Assembly (NCBI GenBank): GCA_944386485.1
Contig: CALXBG010000047.1
Location: 1 to 44,306 of the forward strand
Direction of reading: 5' to 3'
Length of the DNA: 44,306 bases
DNA from: an uncultured Pygmaiobacter sp.
GTDB lineage: Bacteria; Bacillota; Clostridia; Oscillospirales; Ruminococcaceae
Shown: piece after piece, positions 32,135-40,287 of the stretch
Position numbering within the stretch: the stretch's first letter is position 1
Layout of the letters: every line of letters starts with the position of its first letter
Made by a program: the position numbers and the translations under genes
The notes under the pieces: generated by a model
The model's database searches: none
What the model was told of the DNA's origin: nothing
The model's input: only the letters and a program-made list of their open reading frames with translations

Positions 32135-32578
32135 GCACCCATTTTACGTGAAGCGACAGGGTCGAAAAATGAAATTTCATGCAAAATTATGAACTAAAAA
32201 TGAAAGAACGTCTGAAATCAAAAAAAATAGCGGATAATTGTGAATACAAGCCTGTATATCCATGCAAGAGCGACCAGAGGCCGGTATTTTGCGGGATTTG
32301 GAGCGCAGGTTTGGTTGACCGGTTTGCCCCGGTCTGTTAAAATGCTCCAAGTGAGGTCAAGAAAGGGCTGCCTCGTGGCTTTGATGCGGAAGATCCGCCG
32401 CAGAGGGCAACGCAGTACGGCCCGGCAGAAATTCAGAATGATTCGCGTCCCATAAGTTTTGGTATCGGCCATCAGGCCGGCGCTGTGACGGGGGACGGCG
32501 GCGCGGGGAGGTTCTTTTCCCTGCAAGGGCGCGGCAAAGCCATTCGGCGGTGCCGGGCAAGAAAAAAGGAGTGAATGC
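32135..32578 (+). promoter_or_regulatory. Gene-free region: AT-rich stretch, promoter and long leader of the G5/3D gene
   Basis: The 444 nt between the hairpin and the G5/3D gene contain no credible ORF. The first 90 nt are AT-rich, with the perfect palindrome ATGAAATTTCAT (32169-32180). A promoter is visible: TTGACC (32315-32320), a 17-nt spacer and TAAAAT (32338-32343). The predicted leader of about 228 nt is GC-rich with several hairpins (for example GCGGA-AGA-TCCGC). I compared it with what I remember of the ydaO, c-di-GMP-I, cobalamin and T-box motifs and found no match. Confidence 0.6.
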
Positions 32579-33628
32579 ATGACCAAGCTCATCGAGCATC
32601 TGCGGCGCAGATTCGAGCGGATCCCCGCTCGGGCCTGGGCTGTGACCATCTGTGCGGCGTCTCTCTGCTGTACCCTGTTCGGCCTTTATCTGGCGCTGAA
32701 CATCGTGCTGGTGACCGACTCTGACGGTAACCGTCAGATGCTGTTTACCACCGCTGAGGATCCCGAGCAGCTGATGGAGGTCTCCGGGATTGTCGCCGGA
32801 GAGTATGACGACGTATTTTACACCGAGTACAGCGGCAATCTTGCCAGCCTGAACATCCAGCGCGCATTTGAGGTGCAGGTGACGGCGGACGGACAGACCC
32901 GTACCGCCTATATTACCGAGGGCACCGTCGAGCAGGCGCTGGAACAGGTCGGCGAGGTACTTGGGGAGCACGACTATACCGAACCCTCTCTCAACACCTC
33001 ACTCAACGAGGGGGATGCGGTGACCGTCCATCGGGTGGAGTACCGGGATACCGTGGTGCAGACCGAGATCCAGCCCGAGACCGTTTATGAGGAAACCAGC
33101 CTGCTCTACCGCAGGAAAAACACCACCTATGTGATCCAGGAAGGGGTCCCCGGCGTGCGGGAGACCACCAGCCGGGAACGGGTGGTGGACGGGGTGGTGG
33201 AATCCGCCGAGGTCATCAAGGTGGAGGACGTCGTCCCGGCGCAGGACGAAATCATCATGCGCTACGGCGCGGGGGCCGTGATCTCACCACTGGAAGCCCC
33301 TGAGGGGATCAGCATTGTCAACGGGGTCCCCAGCAGCTATCGTCGGGTGCTGACCGGCCGCGCGACTGCCTATTCGGCCAGCCGTGGACGGGGCTCCTCG
33401 GGCCTGGGGCTGTATCTGGGCACCGTCGCGGTGGATCCCAACGTCATTCCCTATGGCAGCCTGCTGTATATCACCTCGACCGATGGCCAGTTTGTTTACG
33501 GCTTCGCGGTCGCGACCGATACCGGCAGCGCGATGGTCGAGGGACACGCGCTGGTAGACCTCTTCTATGAAACGACCAGCGAGGCGTTGATGTCGGCTGT
33601 CCAGCAGGTCAATGTCTATCTGCTGTGA
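32579..33628 (+). CDS. Cell-wall protein with DUF348/G5 and 3D domains
   Basis: Protein of 349 residues anchored by an N-terminal helix (about 20-43). It resembles the YabE/YocH/Rpf-like group. An ubiquitin-like DUF348 segment lies around residues 95-160, a G5 domain around 165-240 (RDTVVQTEIQPETVYEETSLLYRR, GVPGVRETTSRERVVDGVV) and a C-terminal 3D domain from about 265 (GRATAYSA, GTVAVDPNVIPYGSLLYI, VATDTGS, ALVDLFY). The three Asp residues that name the 3D domain are present, as in MltA-type lytic enzymes, so peptidoglycan cleavage or binding is likely. GAAAAAAGGAG precedes ATG 32579. Confidence 0.9.
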   Translation: MTKLIEHLRRRFERIPARAWAVTICAASLCCTLFGLYLALNIVLVTDSDGNRQMLFTTAEDPEQLMEVSGIVAGEYDDVFYTEYSGNLASLNIQRAFEVQVTADGQTRTAYITEGTVEQALEQVGEVLGEHDYTEPSLNTSLNEGDAVTVHRVEYRDTVVQTEIQPETVYEETSLLYRRKNTTYVIQEGVPGVRETTSRERVVDGVVESAEVIKVEDVVPAQDEIIMRYGAGAVISPLEAPEGISIVNGVPSSYRRVLTGRATAYSASRGRGSSGLGLYLGTVAVDPNVIPYGSLLYITSTDGQFVYGFAVATDTGSAMVEGHALVDLFYETTSEALMSAVQQVNVYLL

Positions 33629-33659
33629 GATTACGGATCAAACGAAACAGCACAAAGCT

Positions 33660-33692
33660 GAAAAGCGGCGGGAAAATCCCGCCGCTTTTTTG
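33660..33692 (+). terminator. Terminator of the G5/3D gene
   Basis: AAAGCGGCGGGA-AAA-TCCCGCCGCTTT followed by a T-run; perfect 12-bp stem. Confidence 0.9.
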
Positions 33693-33699
33693 CTTCCTC

Positions 33700-33739
33700 T
33701 TGACAAACTGTACCTGTTGTGTAACAATAGTTACGTAAC
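33700..33739 (+). promoter_or_regulatory. Promoter and operator of the TetR gene
   Basis: TTGACA (33700-33705), then TAACAA(T) from 33722 as a -10 at 16-17 nt. The perfect inverted repeat GTAAC-AATA-GTTAC (33721-33734) overlaps the -10, and a second palindrome GTTACGTAAC (33730-33739) overlaps it. This is a typical place for TetR autorepression. Confidence 0.6.
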
Positions 33740-33770
33740 ATGTGTTGCATATTAAAGGGGGAGGATTATA

Positions 33771-34379
33771 ATGCCGCCAAAGCCTAAGATCACCAGACAG
33801 ATGATTCTGGATGCCGCGCTGGAAATCACCCGGAAAGAGGGATTTGAAGCGGTCAACGCGCGGAGCATTGCCCAAAAGCTGCGCTGTTCCACCCGTCCGA
33901 TCTTCACCTGCTACCAAGGGATTCCGGCGCTCAAGGAGGAATTTTTAGAGTTTGCGTTTGGATATTATGAACGGTATGTTGAGCGCTACGCGCGAAATCA
34001 AAAGATAGCGCCCGGCTTGCTCTTTCCGCTGTCCTATCTTTCGTTTGCGAAGGAGGAGACCAACCTGTTCCGGCTGCTCTTTGTCAGCGACATGGCGCTG
34101 GAGATGAAGGGCAAGGACGACTTTTACACCGAACTGGGGAACATCGAAAAAGCAAACGCATTCTCTAGGCAGTTCGGTCTTCGGCCGGAACAGGGCCGAG
34201 CGGTTTTTTTGGATTTATTCTTTTATTCGCACGGTATGGCTGTTTTGACCGCGAGCGGAAAGCTGGCGCTGAACCAGCACAACTGTGAGGAGCTGCTGCA
34301 AAGGCTGCTAAACGCTGAACTGGAATCTATGGCCGGAGAGGAGGCGGTGCGGGATGCAGCCCAATCGGTATCTGAATGA
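33771..34379 (+). CDS. TetR/AcrR-family regulator
   Basis: Regulator of 202 residues with the N-terminal TetR helix-turn-helix (ITRQMILDAALEITRKEGFEAVNARSIAQKLRCSTRPIFTCYQGIPALKEEF, about 7-60) and a helical ligand domain. RBS AAAGGGGGAGG precedes the ATG. The 3' end overlaps the methyltransferase gene by 26 nt, so the two are cotranscribed. The palindromes at its promoter suggest autoregulation. The inducer is unknown. Confidence 0.9.
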   Translation: MPPKPKITRQMILDAALEITRKEGFEAVNARSIAQKLRCSTRPIFTCYQGIPALKEEFLEFAFGYYERYVERYARNQKIAPGLLFPLSYLSFAKEETNLFRLLFVSDMALEMKGKDDFYTELGNIEKANAFSRQFGLRPEQGRAVFLDLFFYSHGMAVLTASGKLALNQHNCEELLQRLLNAELESMAGEEAVRDAAQSVSE

Positions 34380-35145
34380 GTTTTACCAGTCCTATGATGA
34401 GGACCTTCGCCTGACGACAAGACACGGATCGGTTGAGTTCCTCACCACCATGCGGTATCTGGAGCGCTACCTGAAGCCCGGGGACCGGTTGCTTGAGGTC
34501 GGCGCCGGTACCGGCCGATATGCCCATGCGCTGGCACGCCGGGGCTTTTCGGTCGATGCGGTGGAGCTGGTCGAGCATAATATCGAGCTCTTTCAAAAAA
34601 ACACCGCCCCGCAGGAGCAAATTTCGGTTGTACAGGGTGACGCGCGGGATCTGTCGGCTTTTTCCGATAACCAATACGACAAAACCTTGCTGCTCGGTCC
34701 GCTTTACCATCTGTATTCGTTCGAGGATAAGCGGCGGGCGATCCACGAGGCGATCCGGGTGACCCGACCGGGCGGGGTGGTCTTCGCCGCTTATGTGATT
34801 TCGGACGGCTGTCTCATCGACGAGGGCTTTCGTCGCGGAAATATCGACGTCGCGGACTATCTCAAGCGGGGGTTGCTCGACCCGGAGAACTTTGCAGCGC
34901 ACTCGGAACCCAAGGATCTGTTCGAACTGGTCCGCAAAGAGGATATCGATGCGCTAATGCGTCCATTTGCGGTGAAAAGACTGCACTATGTCGCATCAGA
35001 CGGCTGTGCGCTGCTGCTGCGGGACGAGATCGACCGGATGGATGAGGAGACCTTCCGCCTGTTTTTGAACTATCATTTTGCGGTCTGCGAGCGGGAGGAT
35101 CTCGTTGGAATTACAAGCCACGCGCTCGATATTTTTCAGAAATGA
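34354..35145 (+). CDS. Class I SAM-dependent methyltransferase
   Basis: Protein of 263 residues with a Rossmann-like methyltransferase fold: motif I LLEVGAGTGRYAHALA, acidic end of strand 2 VDAVELVEHNIELF, VVQGDARDLSAF, and motif IV-like YDKTLLLGPLYHLYSFEDKRRAIHEAIRVTRPGGVVFAAYV. The best general match is ubiE/methyltransferase-11-type small-molecule methyltransferases. The substrate is unknown. ATG 34354 has GAGGAGG upstream and lies within the TetR gene; the pair may form a small self-regulated response unit. Confidence 0.88.
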   Translation: MQPNRYLNEFYQSYDEDLRLTTRHGSVEFLTTMRYLERYLKPGDRLLEVGAGTGRYAHALARRGFSVDAVELVEHNIELFQKNTAPQEQISVVQGDARDLSAFSDNQYDKTLLLGPLYHLYSFEDKRRAIHEAIRVTRPGGVVFAAYVISDGCLIDEGFRRGNIDVADYLKRGLLDPENFAAHSEPKDLFELVRKEDIDALMRPFAVKRLHYVASDGCALLLRDEIDRMDEETFRLFLNYHFAVCEREDLVGITSHALDIFQK

Positions 35146-35163
35146 CAACATAGCTGGGAGCAT

Positions 35164-35203
35164 AAAAAAGATCGGAAGGGCATTTGCCTTTCCGATCTTT
35201 TTT
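35164..35203. terminator. Bidirectional terminator
   Basis: AAAAAAGATCGGAAGGGCA pairs with TGCCTTTCCGATCTTTTTT; long stem with A and T flanks, between the convergent methyltransferase and metQ genes. Confidence 0.92.
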
Positions 35204-35211
35204 GTCGGGTG

Positions 35212-36072
35212 TCAGAAGACAACGAGTACGGTGCCCTGATAGGTCTCCTCGATGTAGCTCTTGACCTCGGGGCTGTTCATCGCTTCGATCAGCGCCTGGA
35301 TCTCGGGACGGTCATCTCCCTCGCGGATCGCGAGGACGTTGGGATAGGTCTGGGCAGCCTCGCTGTTGGCGTCCTCCTTCGCGATGGCGGTGTCGGCGAT
35401 GCCGGCGCCCAGCGCGTAGTTGCCGTTGATGACCCCGAGATCGACGTCGGCCAGCAAATTCGGGATCTGGGCGGCGACAACCTCTTCGATCTGGATGTTC
35501 TTGGGATTCTCGACGATGTCGGCGACGGTGGCCTCAAGGCCGACCCCGTCCTTCAGGGTGATCAGTCCCTGTGCGGCGAGCAGCTGCAGCGCGCGGGCCT
35601 CGTTGCTGGTGTCGTTGGGCACCGCGATGGCGCCGCCGTCGGGCAGCTCTTCGAGCGAAGCGGTCTTGCCCGGATAGATCGCCATCGTCTCAAAGTGAAC
35701 CTCGGCGCCGACTGCGAGGTGGGTGCCGTTCTCGGCGTTGAACTCCTCAAGATAGGGGGTGTGCTGGAAGAAGTTGGCGTCCAGATCACCCGCCTCAAGG
35801 GAGGTATTCGGGATGATGTAGTCATCAAACTCCTGTACCACCAGCTCGATGCCCTGCTGTGCCAGCAGCGGCTTGACCACATCGTTCAGGATCTCGGCGT
35901 GGGGGGAGGGGGAGGCACCGACGGTCAGGGTGACGGTCGAAGCGGCGGAGGAACCGTCCGCAGGGGTGCTGCTGCCGGCGGTGCTGGACGAATCCGAAGA
36001 GCCGCAGCCGGTCAGAACAAGGGAAAGGGCGAGCGCCGCGCTTGCCGCGGCAAGAATGGTTTTGCGTTTCAT
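35212..36072 (-). CDS. metQ: Methionine ABC transporter, substrate-binding lipoprotein
   Basis: Lipoprotein of 286 residues (signal TILAAASAALALSLVLTGC, lipobox LTGC). The mature part is the MetQ/NlpA domain: VGASPSPHAEILNDVVKPLLAQQGIELVVQEFDDYIIPNTSLEAGDLDANFFQHTPYLEEFN, then AVPNDTSNEARALQLLAAQGLI and INGNYALGAG. These are the ligand-pocket blocks of the methionine binders. It would capture methionine outside and hand it to MetI. It is the last gene of metNIQ, 142 nt after metI with two hairpins between. RBS AAAGAGAGGAATTTGAG precedes the ATG. Confidence 0.95.
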   Translation of the reverse strand: MKRKTILAAASAALALSLVLTGCGSSDSSSTAGSSTPADGSSAASTVTLTVGASPSPHAEILNDVVKPLLAQQGIELVVQEFDDYIIPNTSLEAGDLDANFFQHTPYLEEFNAENGTHLAVGAEVHFETMAIYPGKTASLEELPDGGAIAVPNDTSNEARALQLLAAQGLITLKDGVGLEATVADIVENPKNIQIEEVVAAQIPNLLADVDLGVINGNYALGAGIADTAIAKEDANSEAAQTYPNVLAIREGDDRPEIQALIEAMNSPEVKSYIEETYQGTVLVVF

Positions 36073-36147
36073 ATCTCAAATTCCTCTCTTTGCGTTATAT
36101 TGTTGGGTGAAACAGGTCGCTGACGAGAGACAGCGTCGGATCGGGCG

Positions 36148-36188
36148 GCGCGGCGTCCCGCGCCCTTCTTCTCCGCGGCGTCCCGCGG
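36148..36188 (-). promoter_or_regulatory. Two tandem hairpins between metI and metQ
   Basis: On the transcript, CCGCGG-GACG-CCGCGG (36188-36173) and GCGCGG-GACG-CCGCGC (36163-36148) are perfect 6-bp GC stems with the same GACG tetraloop, 9 nt apart, and without T-runs. They lie in the only long gap of the metNIQ operon and may mark RNA processing or block decay, raising metQ over metNI. Confidence 0.6.
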
Positions 36189-36214
36189 ACGGGGCCCACT
36201 CCGGCGTCCAAATG

Positions 36215-36886
36215 TCAGGAGCGGTTTCGTTTATCTATCCGGTTTGCGGTAAAACCGAAGAGAAACTGAATCAGGCAGACCAGAAGGACCAGCAGCAGAA
36301 TGGTGAAGAGCATGACCTCGGTCTGGTAGCGGTAGTAGCCGTAACGGATCGCGATGTCGCCAAGGCCACCCGCGCCGACGGTGCCGGCCATCGCCGAATA
36401 GCCGATCAGGGTGATCGCGGTGATCGAAAGGCCGCGGATCAGGCTGGGCAGCGACTCGCCCAGCAGCACCTGCAGGATGATCTGCAGCCGGGTCGCACCC
36501 ATGCACTTGGCGGCCTCGATGACCCCGGTGTCGACCTCCTGCAGACTCTGCTCGACCAGCCGCGCCACGAAGGGGGCTGCGCCGATGACCAGCGGCACGA
36601 TCGCCGCCGTCGGGCCGATCGCCTTGCCGGCCACCAGCCGGGTGAAGGGGATCAGCGCGATGATCAGGATGATGAAGGGGATGCTGCGGCCAATGTTGAC
36701 GATCCAGCCCAGCGCCCGGTTGAGGGGCAGATTCTCATGGATGCCGCCCTTGCCGGTGGTGTAGAGCAGTACCCCCAGCGGCAGCCCCAGCAGATAGGAA
36801 AAAATCGTAGAGCCGGCTACCATGTAGAGGGTGGCCCCCAGACCCTCGAGCAGAACCCCTTTGAGGGAGAGAATTGTTTCAAGCAT
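36215..36886 (-). CDS. metI: Methionine ABC transporter, permease
   Basis: Membrane subunit of 223 residues with five predicted helices. Permease blocks are TLYMVAGSTIFSYLLGLPLGVLLY, NIGRSIPFIILIIALIPFTRL, and EAAKCMGATRLQIILQVLLGESLPSLIRGLSITAITLIGYSAMAGTVGAGGLGDIAIRYGY, the last containing the EAA loop that contacts the ATPase. This is the MetI pattern. The ATG at 36886 overlaps metN by 8 nt. Confidence 0.95.
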   Translation of the reverse strand: MLETILSLKGVLLEGLGATLYMVAGSTIFSYLLGLPLGVLLYTTGKGGIHENLPLNRALGWIVNIGRSIPFIILIIALIPFTRLVAGKAIGPTAAIVPLVIGAAPFVARLVEQSLQEVDTGVIEAAKCMGATRLQIILQVLLGESLPSLIRGLSITAITLIGYSAMAGTVGAGGLGDIAIRYGYYRYQTEVMLFTILLLVLLVCLIQFLFGFTANRIDKRNRS

Positions 36887-37631
36887 GTTTGCGTCCTCCT
36901 TCCACACCCAGCAGCAGCCGTGTGATGCTGCTGGCCGGCTTTGCAAAGATCTCGTCGGTGCGCCCGCCCTCGGCGAACTGCGCCGCGTCGATGACCGCGA
37001 CCTTGTTGCAGATCTCCCGCACCACCGCGATCTCATGGGTGATAACCACGATGGTCACCCCGAGCCGTTGGTTGAGCTCCCGCAGCAGCTCGAGCACCTG
37101 ACGGGTGGTCAGCGGGTCGAGTGCGCTGGTCGGCTCGTCACAGAGCAGAACCTGGGGATTGGTTGCCAGCGCCCGGGCGATCGCCACCCGCTGGCGTTGG
37201 CCGCCGGAAAGCTGGGCGGGATAGGCATTTGCCTTATCCGCAAGCCCGACCAGCTCGAGCAGCTCATCGACCCGGGCTTCCCGCTCGGCCCGCCGCACCC
37301 CGGCCAGCCGCAGCGGAAACGCGACATTTTCACGGACCGATTTCTGCATCAGCAGGTGGTAGCCCTGAAAGACAACCCCCATCCGGCGGCGGGCGGCAAG
37401 CAGCTGCTTGCCCCGCAGGCTGGCCAGATCGACACCGTCCAGCAGAATCCGTCCCGAGGTGGGTTGCTCGAGCATCGACAGGCAGCGCAGCAGGGTGGAT
37501 TTGCCCGCGCCGCTCATCCCGATGATGCCGAAGACGTCCCCGTCCTCGATGGAAAAGCTGACCTCCCGCAGCGCGGTGACCTCGCCGGCGGCGGAGTGAA
37601 AAATCTTGGTGAGATTTTCGATCTGAATCAT
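36879..37631 (-). CDS. metN: Methionine ABC transporter, ATP-binding protein
   Basis: ATPase of 250 residues: MIQIENLTKIFHSAAGEVTALREVSF, Walker A GMSGAGKSTLLR, LSGGQRQRVAIARAL signature, Walker B VLLCDEPTSALDP, switch His in VVITHEIAVV. It lacks most of the C-terminal NIL/ACT-like regulatory domain found in longer MetN proteins (about 340 residues). Feedback inhibition by internal methionine may therefore be missing, leaving control to the T-box. The start 37631 is chosen because the DNA upstream is the T-box terminator; GAAGGAGG precedes it. Confidence 0.93.
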   Translation of the reverse strand: MIQIENLTKIFHSAAGEVTALREVSFSIEDGDVFGIIGMSGAGKSTLLRCLSMLEQPTSGRILLDGVDLASLRGKQLLAARRRMGVVFQGYHLLMQKSVRENVAFPLRLAGVRRAEREARVDELLELVGLADKANAYPAQLSGGQRQRVAIARALATNPQVLLCDEPTSALDPLTTRQVLELLRELNQRLGVTIVVITHEIAVVREICNKVAVIDAAQFAEGGRTDEIFAKPASSITRLLLGVEGGRKHA

Positions 37632-37654
37632 AATTGGCCCTCCTTCAGGCATAG

Positions 37655-37955
37655 AAAAAAGCCCTCGTCCTTGAAGCGATTCAAGGACGAGGGCTGTATG
37701 CTCCCGTGATACCACCTTGGTTTATCCCGCGCTCACGCGCCGGGACCTCTGCAACTGCTCCGGTCCAATGCCTTTTACAGTCTGCCACGATAACGGGTGG
37801 ACCCGTCGCGAGCTAACCGCTTTCCGGCTCGCCCGCGCAGCTCAGAGACCATGTTCGGCATTTTTCGCTTTACCCCCTCGCACCAGAACGGGGGCTCTCT
37901 GTGAAAGCGGCCAACGCTTACTCTTCTCATCAGCGCCTTTTGTTGTTTGATTGTG
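37655..37955 (-). promoter_or_regulatory. Methionine T-box riboswitch of metNIQ
   Basis: The minus-strand leader carries the T-box AAGGTGGTATCACGG (37718-37704); its TGGT complements the ACCA end of tRNA-Met. It also holds a terminator hairpin AGCCCTCGTCCTTGAA/TTCAAGGACGAGGGCT (37696-37661) followed by six T. Stem I has the specifier-loop sequence GAACATGGTC, giving the Met codon ATG at 37852-37850. Uncharged tRNA-Met would favour antitermination and hence methionine uptake. Confidence 0.92.
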
Positions 37956-37961
37956 ATTTCA

Positions 37962-37989
37962 TTATACACGCGGATTTGGAATTGTCAAC
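37962..37989 (-). promoter_or_regulatory. Promoter of the metNIQ T-box operon
   Basis: Minus strand: perfect TTGACA (37989-37984), a 16-nt spacer and perfect TATAAT (37967-37962). Confidence 0.85.
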
Positions 37990-38054
37990 CGTGTAAAAAC
38001 AACCAGCGATTTTTCCCAATCCAGCTAAATTTTCTCAAAACTGCACAAAATCAA

Positions 38055-38648
38055 TCAAAAATTCTGGTTTCCCTGCTGAAATTCCGGTTCCTTCGGCTGC
38101 TGTGGCGTGAACGGTGCGCTGGTTGGCGAAGGCGGCGCAAAGCCCTGTGCCGGGGGCGTCCTATCGGGCGCGGGTCCCGGGACCGGCGGCACAAAGAAGG
38201 AGGCCGGCATCCGCGGCAGCAGGATTACCCGGCTGTCACACAGCCGGTCGGCGAAGGTCCGCTTCTGCTGGTCGCCCGCGGCGAACAGATAACCCAAAAA
38301 GAGCAGCCCGTTGAGAAAACGCCCCACCGTCTCACGGTAAAGCGCGTCCCACCAGCCCAGCGGCCCGCCGGATGCAGAGACCACCCGCATGTGCAGCAGC
38401 CGTTTGCCGGGGGTCGCGCCCATGCCGACGGTAAAGAAAAAGAAATAGGCAGCACGGGCCGCCGCATGGGCGAGATCTGCGCCGGTGTAGGAGAAAAAGA
38501 CCGGATTATCACCGATCCCATAGAGGGAAAGCGCCCAGAACAGCGCCGAGAGCGGCAGACAGATCAACCCTGACAGCAGCCAGTCGATCACCAGCGCGCC
38601 GCCCCGCCGCCAGAAACCGGCGTAGGTCGCGTTAACCTGCGTATACAT
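38055..38648 (-). CDS. RDD-family membrane protein
   Basis: Protein of 197 residues: an RDD domain with hydrophobic helices (about 20-45, 62-85 and 120-140). It starts YAGFWRRGGALVIDWLLSG (the R...D pattern of the name) and later has VGMGATPGKRLLHMRVV and KRTFADRLCDSRVI. After about residue 150 comes a Pro-rich tail of some 45 residues (PPVPGPAP, PPAQGFAPPSP). The family is of unknown or ion-exchange function. ATG 38648 lies 17 nt inside the end of sppA, so it depends on sppA translation. Confidence 0.85.
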   Translation of the reverse strand: MYTQVNATYAGFWRRGGALVIDWLLSGLICLPLSALFWALSLYGIGDNPVFFSYTGADLAHAAARAAYFFFFTVGMGATPGKRLLHMRVVSASGGPLGWWDALYRETVGRFLNGLLFLGYLFAAGDQQKRTFADRLCDSRVILLPRMPASFFVPPVPGPAPDRTPPAQGFAPPSPTSAPFTPQQPKEPEFQQGNQNF

Positions 38649-39591
38649 ACATCGGCACCCCGTTCTTTGCGGTCTCGGCAAGCTCCTCCAGCACCTGGTT
38701 GTCGCTCTTGGGCAGAACATCTTCTACTGCGCTGAGCAGCCAGTCAAAGATAGTGGCCTGCGAAAAATCGGTGTAATAGGCCTCGACCCCGGTCAGCTCG
38801 GAGAAGTCCTCCAGCGCCTGATCATAGTCGCCGATCGCGTCGATCAGCCCATTGTCCAGCGCCTGCTGGGCGGTGTAGATCCGCCCGTCGGCCAGCTGGC
38901 GGACCCGCGCCTCATCCATTCCGCGGCCGGCACAGACGATCCCGACAAACTGGTTATAGGCCTCATCCACGACGCTCTGGTAGATTGCCCGCTGCTCGTC
39001 GGTCAGCGGCAGGTCACTCGCACCCATCGATTTGTTCGCTCCGCTGGTGATGTACACCGTCTTGAGCCCCAGCTTTTCATACAGTCCGCTGACGTCGGTA
39101 TAGCTGATGATGACCCCGATCGAGCCGGTGGTGGTGTTGCGGTTGGCGACGATGTGGTCGGCCGCCATCGCGATATAGTAACCGCCGCTGGCTGTGGTGG
39201 GGCCGAAATAGGCCCAGATCGGCCGGCCGGTGGCCTCTTTGTACTCCATCAGCGCGAGATAGAGTTCGTCCGACTCATAGACCCCGCCCCCGCCGGTGTC
39301 GAAATAGAGGAAGATGCCCTTGTTGGAGTCGTCATACTGCAGCTGTTCGACATAGTTCACCGTCTCGTTATGGTGATAGCTGGGCTGGTTCATCCCCAGC
39401 GCGTCTCCGCTGGCGTTCTGGATCGTGCCAACCACATTGATGACCGCGAAGCTGTCTCCAACCGAAGGCGCCTGCTCTGTTGCCGTAAAGGAAAACTGGC
39501 GCAGCACCGCGGAGAAAAAGACCCCGGTCAGACCGGTTACCGCCAGCACCACGCAGGTGATGACGATGCCGAATACCTGTTTTTTCTTCAA
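38632..39591 (-). CDS. sppA: Signal peptide peptidase SppA (S49)
   Basis: Membrane protease of about 319 residues that degrades cleaved signal peptides. N-terminal helix (about 5-28), then SFAVINVVGTIQ, LFYFDTGGGGV-type loop, and ASGGYYIAMAADHIVAN with the nucleophilic Ser of the S49 family. NRNTTTGSIGVI and SGANKSMGAS follow; the latter supplies the catalytic Lys. It has the size of the Bacillus enzyme. TTG 39591 (protein start MKKKQVFGIV) lies 7 nt after GAGG; an in-frame GTG at 39600 is the alternative but overlaps that site. The RDD gene follows. Confidence 0.93.
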   Translation of the reverse strand: MKKKQVFGIVITCVVLAVTGLTGVFFSAVLRQFSFTATEQAPSVGDSFAVINVVGTIQNASGDALGMNQPSYHHNETVNYVEQLQYDDSNKGIFLYFDTGGGGVYESDELYLALMEYKEATGRPIWAYFGPTTASGGYYIAMAADHIVANRNTTTGSIGVIISYTDVSGLYEKLGLKTVYITSGANKSMGASDLPLTDEQRAIYQSVVDEAYNQFVGIVCAGRGMDEARVRQLADGRIYTAQQALDNGLIDAIGDYDQALEDFSELTGVEAYYTDFSQATIFDWLLSAVEDVLPKSDNQVLEELAETAKNGVPMYVYAG

Positions 39592-39637
39592 ATTGTTCAC
39601 CTCGTTGCGGCAAAAGCCGAAAAATTACTTATTTCCC

Positions 39638-39643
39638 ATTATA
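39638..39643 (-). promoter_or_regulatory. -10 of the sppA promoter
   Basis: Minus-strand TATAAT (39643-39638); only a weak TTTGCG lies 17 nt further upstream. Confidence 0.5.
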
Positions 39644-39678
39644 CAACAGAATCCCAAAAGCGCAAACCCGGCGCAGGA

Positions 39679-39707
39679 TTGCCAAGAGGCGCCGCGGCGG
39701 GTATAAT
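39679..39707 (+). promoter_or_regulatory. Promoter of the PPOx-like gene
   Basis: TTGCCA (39679-39684), a 17-nt spacer and TATAAT (39702-39707), divergent from sppA. Confidence 0.75.
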
Positions 39708-39730
39708 GGGCAAAAAAGGGGGAAGGGCGA

Positions 39731-40210
39731 ATGATGACGCCGATGCGCCGCGCCGAGCGGGAGATTGCGGATTTTGAACAGCAGCTGGAACTTCTCGCGC
39801 GCTGTAAGGTCTGCCGGCTCGGGCTGCGGGATGAAGAGGGGCCCTATATCCTGCCGCTCAACTTTGGTTTTGCGCGGCAGAACGACGGGTTGGTTCTGTA
39901 TTTTCACAGCGCAAAGGCGGGGCGAAAGCTGAGGGCGATTGCCGCTGACCCGCTCGTCGCGTTTGAGCTGGACACCGATCATCAGCTGCGGGAGGCAAAG
40001 GAGCCCTGTGGGTTCGGCTACGCCTATGCCTGCCTGACCGGAACCGGCCGGGCGGAGCTGGTGGACGACCCCGAGGAAAAATGCCGCGCCCTCGCGCTGC
40101 TGATGCGCCACCAGACCGGCCGGGACTTTTGCTTTACCCCGCAGCAGGCCGACGCCGTCGCGGTGATCCGGCTGCGGGTCGAACGGATGACCGGCAAAGT
40201 CTGCCGATAA
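39731..40210 (+). CDS. Pyridoxamine 5'-phosphate oxidase-like flavoprotein (NimA type)
   Basis: Protein of 159 residues with the split-barrel flavin-binding fold: CRLGLRDEEGPYILPLNFGFA, LYFHSAKAGRKLRAIAADPLVAFELDTDH, GFGYAYACLTGTGRAELVDDPEEKCRALALLMRHQ, and AVIRLRVERMTGK at the end. These match the NimA/PPOx-related group (COG3467), which binds FMN or related cofactors and reduces small molecules. ATG 39731 or 39734; GGGGGAAGGGCG lies upstream. It is a single-gene unit. Confidence 0.88.
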   Translation: MMTPMRRAEREIADFEQQLELLARCKVCRLGLRDEEGPYILPLNFGFARQNDGLVLYFHSAKAGRKLRAIAADPLVAFELDTDHQLREAKEPCGFGYAYACLTGTGRAELVDDPEEKCRALALLMRHQTGRDFCFTPQQADAVAVIRLRVERMTGKVCR

Positions 40211-40225
40211 CAACTTTTCAGCTGT

Positions 40226-40280
40226 AAAAAAACTGCCGCGCGGCGGCCCGGATGAGGGCTTTACCGCGCGGCAGTTTTTG
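40226..40280. terminator. Bidirectional terminator
   Basis: AAAAACTGCCGCGCGG pairs with CCGCGCGGCAGTTTTT, with a smaller internal hairpin; it lies between two convergent genes. Confidence 0.9.
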
Positions 40281-40287
40281 TGAGAAT

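Noticed and set aside
32240..32455. A 71-codon plus-strand ORF upstream of the G5/3D gene
   Set aside because: It runs through the TTGACC/TAAAAT promoter, has no ribosome site and no plausible protein character.
32345..32578. A ydaO (c-di-AMP), c-di-GMP-I or T-box riboswitch before the G5/3D gene
   Set aside because: The conserved core sequences I remember for these classes are not present; left as an unassigned leader.
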